Shown: piece by piece, positions 62,908 to 64,000 of the stretch
How positions within the stretch are numbered: the first letter of the stretch is position 1
Layout: each line of letters starts with the position of its first letter
Assembly (NCBI RefSeq): GCF_030767025.1
Contig: NZ_JASITE010000012.1
Location: 62,001 to 126,000, forward strand
Length of the DNA stretch: 64,000 bases
From: Nocardia sp. CC227C
GTDB taxonomy: Bacteria > Actinomycetota > Actinomycetes > Mycobacteriales > Mycobacteriaceae
Direction: 5' to 3'
Position numbers and translations under genes: made by a program
Notes under the pieces: generated by a model
Databases searched by the model: none
Seen by the model: the letters and a program-made list of their open reading frames with translations, nothing else
Told to the model about the DNA's origin: nothing

Positions 62908-63173
62908 GGTCGTAACTTTCTGAAATTGTCAGGTCTCCGGGTCCGGCCCGGCTTCAGCCCGGGGTACCCGAAAATTGCTGGTGTTCTTGATTCCTGGCGC
63001 AACGGTTACACGGGCCGTGCGCTCCGATGCCGTTATGCGATGTCGCGGGGCTTCGGCCCGGTATGCGGCCGGGCTTGCCGGACATTTCCCGGACCCGGCT
63101 ACCTGGCGCGGACCGCGCCGCGCGGGGACACTGAGAACGTAGCGCCGAATTCGTCCCCCCAGGAGTAGATGCG

Positions 63174-63557
63174 ATGACGAACAACGGGCCCTTCGGGGTC
63201 GATCCGGAAGACTTCGAACGTGCCCTGCGGGAGGCTGGTATCGAAATCCGCGACCTGCTCGACAAGGCGTCGGAGTACCTCGACCGCACCAGCGCGAATC
63301 CGTTGACGGCCCTGCTGGGCCAGTTCGTCCAGCCGCAGCGTCCCCGGCCGCCGAAGCCGGAGGGTGAGACCACCGGCGAGACCGGCAGCGGGGTGTGGGC
63401 CGTCTACACCATCGAGGAGGACGGCGGGGCCCGCGTGGACCAGGTGTTCCCCAGCGAGCTGGAAGCCCTCCGTTCGCACCGCGACAACACCGATGCCCGC
63501 CGCCGGGTGCGCTTCCTGCCCTACGGGGTGCCCGCCAGCGTGCTGGACGCCCCGTGA
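63174..63557 (+). CDS. Small conserved-type hypothetical protein
   Basis: A 127-residue protein. The N-terminus (GPFGVDPEDFERALREAGIE) is helical and acidic; after a Pro-rich linker (RPRPPKPEGETTGETGSG) comes a small domain VWAVYTIEEDGGARVDQVFP then ELEALRSHRDNTDARRRVRFLPYGVP. This second half is common as a small standalone actinobacterial domain of unknown function. AGGAG lies upstream of ATG 63174. It converges on the TerD gene, 7 bp apart. Confidence 0.65.
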   Translation: MTNNGPFGVDPEDFERALREAGIEIRDLLDKASEYLDRTSANPLTALLGQFVQPQRPRPPKPEGETTGETGSGVWAVYTIEEDGGARVDQVFPSELEALRSHRDNTDARRRVRFLPYGVPASVLDAP

Positions 63558-63564
63558 CTATCCT

Positions 63565-64000
63565 TCAGTCCTTGCCCCGACCGGCTCGGATGTCGAAACC
63601 CCAGTTGTAGAGGCGGGCGATCTCGGCGACACCCGCGCCCGGCTGCCCGGCGGGCGGCCGGATGAAGGTGCATTCGCGGCGCACCACCAGCTCACCGTTG
63701 ATGTTCTCGATGGTCGCCAGCACGGCGTCGCGGGAATCGTCGACGCAGCCGTCCAACGTCATCTCGATCGGGGCGCTGTTGACCGGATACAGGGTCGCGG
63801 TCGCCTGGACGCCCCGGAAATCCCTGGCTCCCTCGTAGATCGAGGTGAACACCAGGATGCGGCGGAAGAACTTGGTGAAATCCAGGTTGATGTCGAGGTT
63901 CTCACCGGTGGCGCTGGAGCCGGTGCGGTCGTCCTGGTCGAGCCGGATGAACGGCGGGTTGTGCAGATCGCCGAATCGCCGGTCCAAGGCGCGCACCGAA
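63565..64000 (-). CDS. TerD-family protein, cut by the window edge
   Basis: At least 143 residues of a TerD/CABP1-type calcium-binding domain: NPPFIRLDQDDRTGS, GENLDINLDF, FRRILVFTSIYEGARDF, ATLYPVNSAPIEMTLDGC and the C-terminal YNWGFDIRAGRGKD. These domains belong to tellurite/stress-response clusters. The N-terminal half should lie beyond position 64000, so the apparent Met at 63996 is not the true start. Confidence 0.85.
   Translation of the reverse strand, partial: SVRALDRRFGDLHNPPFIRLDQDDRTGSSATGENLDINLDFTKFFRRILVFTSIYEGARDFRGVQATATLYPVNSAPIEMTLDGCVDDSRDAVLATIENINGELVVRRECTFIRPPAGQPGAGVAEIARLYNWGFDIRAGRGKD

Overview
This 64 kb window is high-GC actinobacterial chromosome, most likely Nocardia or a close mycolic-acid-containing relative. 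The strongest clue is the order thrS, HIT hydrolase, pgsA, patA, pimA, membrane Nudix protein, pdxS, tesB, pdxT, yebC, ruvA, ruvB. This is the order I recall for the Rv2592c-Rv2614c region of Mycobacterium tuberculosis, here interrupted by accessory genes. Phosphatidylinositol-mannoside genes, an antigen-85-like hydrolase, an L,D-transpeptidase and GTG/TTG starts with 4-bp stop/start overlaps agree with that. Species cannot be fixed from the sequence alone.

Layout. 0-4.3 kb: a protein with four DivIVA-type repeats, a 17-bp minisatellite, a P450/TetR operon with a clear operator, a small membrane protein and a Uma2 nuclease-like protein. 4.3-6.1 kb: ruvAB behind a LexA (SOS) box, with only a ruvC-like scrap where ruvC belongs. 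6.3-10.9 kb: accessory block with a macrodomain protein, three tiny coupled genes divergent from an XRE/DUF397 pair, a lipoprotein, a multiply frameshifted pseudogene and a DUF4383 protein. 11-28.5 kb: conserved backbone (yebC, pdxT, tesB, pdxS, PIM synthesis, thrS) with inserted genes, including a uridine-kinase-like protein without a P-loop lysine. 29-30.4 kb: FhuF-like Fe-S protein and a TIGR02611 membrane protein. 30.4-37.7 kb: an ethanolamine catabolic operon (GAF regulator, exaC-type dehydrogenase, DUF779, permease, eutB, eutC). 38-44.3 kb: a DUF222/HNH protein and two tandem SulP-STAS-carbonic anhydrase fusions. 44.6-48.6 kb: a small membrane protein, a universal-stress-protein fragment, a separate trpM-trpB-trpA set and an M23 endopeptidase. 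48.7-57.6 kb: a compact secondary-metabolite locus with an MFS exporter, an antigen-85-like hydrolase, a DUF6875 protein, a one-module NRPS (C-A-PCP-TE) and a divergent L,D-transpeptidase lipoprotein. 57.8-64 kb: hsp20/hspR-like pair with a CIRCE element, LigD-type polymerase, GtrA protein, CYP157-like P450 without the ExxR arginine, two secreted proteins, a small conserved-looking protein and a TerD-family gene cut by the window edge.

How genes work together. pimA, patA and pgsA make and mannosylate/acylate phosphatidylinositol. pdxS and pdxT form PLP synthase although they lie 5 kb apart. eutB/eutC cleave imported ethanolamine to acetaldehyde and ammonia, and the adjacent dehydrogenase oxidises the aldehyde. 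The NRPS and DUF6875 genes are translationally coupled, so they probably act in one pathway. Short in-frame or intergenic minisatellites recur (17 bp by the TetR gene, 18 bp in eutC, 30 bp in the NRPS linker, a repetitive tail in patA). No tRNA, rRNA, CRISPR array or intact insertion sequence was recognised.
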